Made by a program: the position numbers and the translations under genes. The notes under the pieces were generated by a model. That model was not told the DNA's origin. It did no database searches and was given only the letters and a program-made list of their open reading frames with translations. DNA of 64,000 nt. Origin: Neorhizobium sp. SOG26 (lineage in GTDB: Bacteria > Pseudomonadota > Alphaproteobacteria > Rhizobiales > Rhizobiaceae). Location of the stretch: contig NZ_CP025512.1 of the NCBI RefSeq assembly GCF_003491345.1, forward strand, positions 434,001 to 498,000, written 5' to 3'. This document shows, piece after piece, positions 56,336 to 64,000 of this stretch (position 1 is its first letter; every line of letters starts with the position of its first letter).

Positions 56336-57424
56336 TCAGGGTTTGGCTGGCGCAAATGCCAGTGGAACAGCCTGGCTGATCGCCTTTTTCATCACCGTCG
56401 GCAAGGCCTGTGCGTCGAGGTTGGTTACCGGCTCCCACCATCCGTCGGTACTTTCTACCCTCGATGTCCTTGCGCGGAAGACGCTGAGCCGCAGTTCGAA
56501 GTGGGTGAATACATGGACTACCGTGCCGCAAGGCTCCCAAGCGGCGGCGAATGGCGCGTGTTCGGTCGCGGTGCCGCCGTCAAGCCGTGATGTCCAGGCC
56601 GTGGTCGGCACCTCGGTCATGCCGCCGAGCAAGCCGCTGTCGACGCGCCGGCGCAGCAGGATCTCGCCATCCGAGGTGACGGCCACGAAGGCCGCGCCTT
56701 GGCGCACCGGTTTTTCCTTTTTTGCCGCCTTCACGGGGAACCGTTCCGGATCATGTTCGGCAAAGGCAAGGCAGACATCACGGAAGGGGCAGAGCGCGCA
56801 GGTCGGCCGCTTCGGCGTGCAGATCGTGGCACCGAGATCCATCATCGCCTGGGCAAAATCACCCGGCCGATCCGGCGGCGTCAGTTCCACCACCTTGGCC
56901 TTCATCACCGGCTTGGAACCGGGCAACGGCGCGTCGATGGCGTAAAGGCGGGAGACGACGCGCTCGATATTCCCGTCCATCACCGCCGCCTGGCGGTTGA
57001 AGGCAATCGCCGCCACGGCCGCTGCCGTGTAATCGCCGATCCCCGGAAGCGCCCGCAGCCCCGCTTCGGTGTCCGGAAATTTGCCGCCCTGCTCGGCCGC
57101 GACGGCTTCGGCGCATTTCTTCAGGTTGCGGGCGCGCGCATAATAACCAAGGCCAGCCCAGGCGGCCATGACATCTTCGACCGGTGCTGCGGCGAGATCG
57201 TTGACGGAGGGCCAGAGCGACAGGAACTTGTTGAAGTAGGGTTTGACCGCCTGCACCGTCGTTTGCTGCAGCATCACTTCCGACAGCCAGATATGGTACG
57301 GGTCAGCCGTCTTGCCGGCCCTGGCAGCGGATGGGCTGACACGCCACGGCAATTCCCGGTGGTGGCGGTCGTACCAGGCCAGGATCAGCTCGGCATGTGG
57401 TTTGGGAGAATTCTGCAGCATCAT
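56336..57424 (-). CDS. mutY: A/G-specific adenine DNA glycosylase MutY
   Basis: MutY removes adenine mispaired with 8-oxoguanine. The 362-residue protein has the catalytic Glu49 in IWLSEVMLQQTTVQAV and the helix-hairpin-helix LPGIGDYTAAAVAAIAF, followed by a later conserved Asp. The 4Fe-4S ligands lie in CTPKRPTCALCPFRDVC. The C-terminal NUDT-like domain (GEILLRRRVDSGLLGGMTEVP) recognises 8-oxoguanine. It is divergent from dciA with 93 bases between. Confidence 0.96.
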   Translation of the reverse strand: MMLQNSPKPHAELILAWYDRHHRELPWRVSPSAARAGKTADPYHIWLSEVMLQQTTVQAVKPYFNKFLSLWPSVNDLAAAPVEDVMAAWAGLGYYARARNLKKCAEAVAAEQGGKFPDTEAGLRALPGIGDYTAAAVAAIAFNRQAAVMDGNIERVVSRLYAIDAPLPGSKPVMKAKVVELTPPDRPGDFAQAMMDLGATICTPKRPTCALCPFRDVCLAFAEHDPERFPVKAAKKEKPVRQGAAFVAVTSDGEILLRRRVDSGLLGGMTEVPTTAWTSRLDGGTATEHAPFAAAWEPCGTVVHVFTHFELRLSVFRARTSRVESTDGWWEPVTNLDAQALPTVMKKAISQAVPLAFAPAKP

Positions 57425-57517
57425 TTGCCGTTATAGGAGATCACCTATATCTGGAAGTGGAATGCGCCGGCATCAAGAACCGGCGCGGCCGCAGGCTCTG
57501 AGAATTTGGTGACGATC

Positions 57518-58033
57518 ATGAACCACCCGAAAAAGCGGGAGATGCAGATCTCCGAAGTGGCGAACGGCATCGTTGATCCGGTGCTGGCGCGCCGCGCCGG
57601 CATTTCCACCTCGCTGCTCGGATCCTGGGACGAGATCGCCGGCGAAGACTTTGCCGATTGCACGCGGCCCGAAAAGATTACATGGCCCAGAGGTGGATTG
57701 GGCCGTGACGAAGGCATGAGCAGCAGCGGCGGAGGTTACCAGCCGGGCGTGCTGACGATTGCCTGCGAGGGCGCGCGCGCTCTCTTTTTAAGCCATGCGC
57801 AGGGCGAGCTGATCGCCCGCATCAACGGGTTCTTCGGCTTCCCGGCAGTGCGGCAGATCCGCATCGTCCAAAAACCGGTGTCGCAGACCTTCAAGCATCC
57901 GCGCAAGCCGCCGCCGCTGAAGGGCGAGGCAGCACGGCGTCTGGAGGATATGATGGATGGCATCGAAAGCGACGCACTGCGCAAGGCCGTGGAGCGGCTG
58001 GGCACCGCGGTTCTCCAGAAGAAGCGGCGCTGA
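57518..58033 (+). CDS. DciA family protein (DUF721), replicative helicase loader-like
   Basis: A 171-residue DUF721/DciA protein. ANGIVDPVLARRAGISTSLLG and WDEIAGEDFADCTRPEKITW form the conserved N-terminal half; GVLTIACEGARALFLSHAQGELI is the KH-like core that binds DNA and helicase in DciA. A Pro/Lys-rich tail follows. Studied DciA proteins load DnaB in bacteria without DnaC or DnaI. The ATG at 57518 is preferred to a TTG 12 bases earlier. It precedes the dsbA-like gene and smc in the common rhizobial order. Confidence 0.85.
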   Translation: MNHPKKREMQISEVANGIVDPVLARRAGISTSLLGSWDEIAGEDFADCTRPEKITWPRGGLGRDEGMSSSGGGYQPGVLTIACEGARALFLSHAQGELIARINGFFGFPAVRQIRIVQKPVSQTFKHPRKPPPLKGEAARRLEDMMDGIESDALRKAVERLGTAVLQKKRR

Positions 58034-58170
58034 TCCTTGGCCGGCAGTCCGACTACCTCGGATTTGTCACAATTCTTTGAAGGAAGTTGGCTTCCGGCAG
58101 CTTGTTCGCGCTCGGGCGCCGCGATACGGGATTGTCAGGTAATTTTATATCTCTTGCACACGGGTGTTCC

Positions 58171-58875
58171 ATGCAGATGAACGATATGACGACGACCAGG
58201 CGCGCACTTCTCGGTGGAGTGGCTGCAATGACGCTGTGCCTCGCGCTGCCGCTGAGCGCCAGCCAGGCTTTCGCGCAGGAACTGCCGGAAGCCCAGGGTG
58301 ATGTCGACATGGCAGCGGCGCTGAAGCCGGGTTCGTTGCCGGATATGACGCTCGGTGAAGAAAACGCGCCGATCCAGGTCATCGAATACATGTCGATGAC
58401 GTGCCCGCATTGCGCGAACTTCCACAACAAGACGTTCGAAGCGATCAAGACCAAGTATATCGACACCGGCAAGGTGCGCTTCACCGTGCGCGAGTTCCCG
58501 TTCGATCCGGTTGCGACCGCAGCCTTCATGCTGGCCCGCTGCAACCCGCAGGACACCCAGCAGATGGCGGCACCGCAGCAGTACTTCGCCATGATCTCGA
58601 TGCTGTTCAAGCAGCAGCGCGCATGGGCCGCCCCGGCTGACGGCAATGTCCGCAACGCCCTGCTTCAGGCGGTCAAGCTTGCAGGTTACTCACAGCAGAG
58701 TTTCGAAGCCTGCTTGACGAACCAGAAGCTTCTCGATGATGTGAACGCGGTAACAAAACGCGGGGCTGATGAATTCGGCGTCAATTCCACGCCGACCTTC
58801 CTGATCAACGGGAAGAAGTACACTGGAGATATTTCGGTTGAGTCCATGTCGAAGCTTTTCGACAGCCTGGCATAA
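58171..58875 (+). CDS. DsbA family thiol-disulfide oxidoreductase, periplasmic
   Basis: A 234-residue exported thioredoxin-fold protein. The N-terminus TTTRRALLGGVAAMTLCLAL has a twin-arginine-like motif before its hydrophobic stretch, with cleavage near AFAQ. The active site is CPHC (YMSMTCPHCANFHNK), as in DsbA, and the cis-Pro loop is in NSTPTFLINGKKY. It would form disulfides in secreted proteins. Nearby ATGs at 58177 and 58186 are alternative starts. It is located between dciA and smc. Confidence 0.9.
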   Translation: MQMNDMTTTRRALLGGVAAMTLCLALPLSASQAFAQELPEAQGDVDMAAALKPGSLPDMTLGEENAPIQVIEYMSMTCPHCANFHNKTFEAIKTKYIDTGKVRFTVREFPFDPVATAAFMLARCNPQDTQQMAAPQQYFAMISMLFKQQRAWAAPADGNVRNALLQAVKLAGYSQQSFEACLTNQKLLDDVNAVTKRGADEFGVNSTPTFLINGKKYTGDISVESMSKLFDSLA

Positions 58876-58914
58876 GGACGTTTCTCCCCGAACGGGTGAG
58901 GCGAGGGGCGCGGC

Positions 58915-62376
<3,462 letters not shown>

Positions 62377-62429
62377 AACGAACCATCTCGGTAGTTACAT
62401 ACGTCGAATCACCCATTTGGGGGATGCAA

Positions 62430-62450
62430 AAAACACGCTAAAGGTGTTTT
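62430..62450 (+). terminator. A/T-rich hairpin shortly after smc
   Basis: AAAACAC and GTGTTTT form a 7-bp stem around a seven-base loop, followed by GTT. It could be a weak terminator for smc or an operator-like palindrome. It lies 53 bases after the smc stop. Confidence 0.45.
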
Positions 62451-62513
62451 GTTATGAACATTCGATGACGAGTCGAGAGCGGGCCCTCCAGCCGCTCCAG
62501 AAATTCCTACCCC

Positions 62514-62539
62514 CCGTTCGGGTTTCCTGTCCCGAACGG
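62514..62539 (+). other. Hairpin abutting the strong terminator upstream of ppdK
   Basis: CCGTTCGGG and CCCGAACGG form a perfect 9-bp stem with an eight-base loop. Its last base is followed at once by the first base of the next, stronger hairpin. Tandem stems of this kind are common at the 3' ends of small RNAs and as double terminators. Confidence 0.6.
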
Positions 62540-62582
62540 AAAGCTTTGCGGGGCCGCCTGTGATCCGGCCCCGCAAAGCTTT
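62540..62582 (+). terminator. Strong intrinsic terminator between smc and ppdK
   Basis: A 17-bp perfect stem (AAAGCTTTGCGGGGCCG and its complement) with a nine-base loop is followed by ATTTT. It is among the strongest terminators in the window and lies about 160 bases past smc. Confidence 0.88.
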
Positions 62583-62707
62583 ATTTTCCGCCACGCTCCC
62601 ACGCATCCATTATTGTTGCGGCGCAACATAATCCTGCCGCCATCCGTTCCCAAACCGCCTCAAACGCGCTAACAAGTTGAAACTGACTGCGTTTGGGTGG
62701 AGAGCAG

Positions 62708-64000
<1,293 letters not shown>

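Larger units (their letters stand above)
62377..62707. other. Intergenic region between smc and ppdK with three hairpins
   Basis: About 330 bases with no convincing protein gene; short frames here lack family features and ribosome sites. It holds three successive inverted repeats (listed separately), then about 120 bases up to ppdK that should contain the ppdK promoter and a GGTGGAG ribosome site. A small RNA ending at the last hairpin is possible. Confidence 0.6.

Overview
The window is a contiguous, gene-dense stretch of an alphaproteobacterial chromosome, most likely Rhizobiaceae (order Hyphomicrobiales). Pointers are high GC, the GANTC methylase CcrM, the bioMNY biotin transporter, the gene order coxB-coxA-ctaB-(46-aa ORF)-ctaG-coxC-SURF1 followed by ispH-thrB-rnhA, the dciA-dsbA-smc order, a DUF1344 protein, an IalB-family protein and a RibB with a degenerate GTP cyclohydrolase II half. 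I cannot assign a genus from the sequence alone. I found no tRNA, rRNA, insertion sequence, CRISPR array, prophage block or clear pseudogene. Genes are tightly packed and often overlap by ATGA or TGATG junctions.

Layout. 1-1457: bioM-bioN-bioY (minus; bioY cut by the window edge). 1560-2753: a YcaQ-type DNA glycosylase. 2754-11534 (minus): glgE, a treS-maltokinase fusion and glgB, which together form a complete GlgE route from trehalose to branched alpha-glucan. A GGAAC-N17-AGTT element resembling a general-stress (EcfG/RpoE2) promoter lies in front of glgE. 11656-13354: a divergent cupin / Gfo-Idh-MocA pair. 13358-15565: ribB and aroC. 15699-18878: a CHASE-PAS-PAS-GGDEF-EAL signalling protein. 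19153-26806: housekeeping genes (DUF1344, phosphatase, fabI, J-domain protein, surface lipoprotein, pdxH, polysaccharide deacetylase, tldD, ialB-like).

27213-33354: the aa3-type cytochrome c oxidase operon with heme O synthase and the assembly factors CtaG and SURF1. An FNR/FixK-like palindrome sits 23 bp before coxB. 33437-36761: DUF1304, ispH, thrB, rnhA and a Dabb protein. 36806-40495: peroxiredoxin, a DsbD-N-like periplasmic protein, YqgE/AlgH, a CsbD stress protein with a textbook EcfG-type promoter, and a zinc metallopeptidase. 40452-46727 (minus): thrC, an M16 peptidase, a GNAT acetyltransferase and a second c-di-GMP protein with an intact EAL and a degenerate GGDEF.

46874-50455: a lipoprotein and a repeat-bearing autotransporter preceded by a perfect TTAA-N7-TTAAC CtrA-type site. 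50462-52995: a HAD phosphatase, an ArsR regulator divergent from a two-gene NIPSNAP/ABM operon, and a lone MNT nucleotidyltransferase. 53133-54263: ccrM with a strong terminator. 54385-55686: an orphan 104-aa gene divergent from an S24/CI-like repressor that has lost both autocleavage residues. 55699-64000: HAD hydrolase, mutY, dciA, a DsbA-like protein, smc and the 5' part of ppdK, with three stacked hairpins between smc and ppdK.

Most of the window is core genome. No wholly new multi-gene system stands out. The points most worth following are the catalytically dead S24 repressor with its orphan neighbour, the CtrA-site autotransporter, the FNR-like box at coxB, the stress-type promoters at csbD and glgE, and the ArsR-controlled NIPSNAP/ABM pair.
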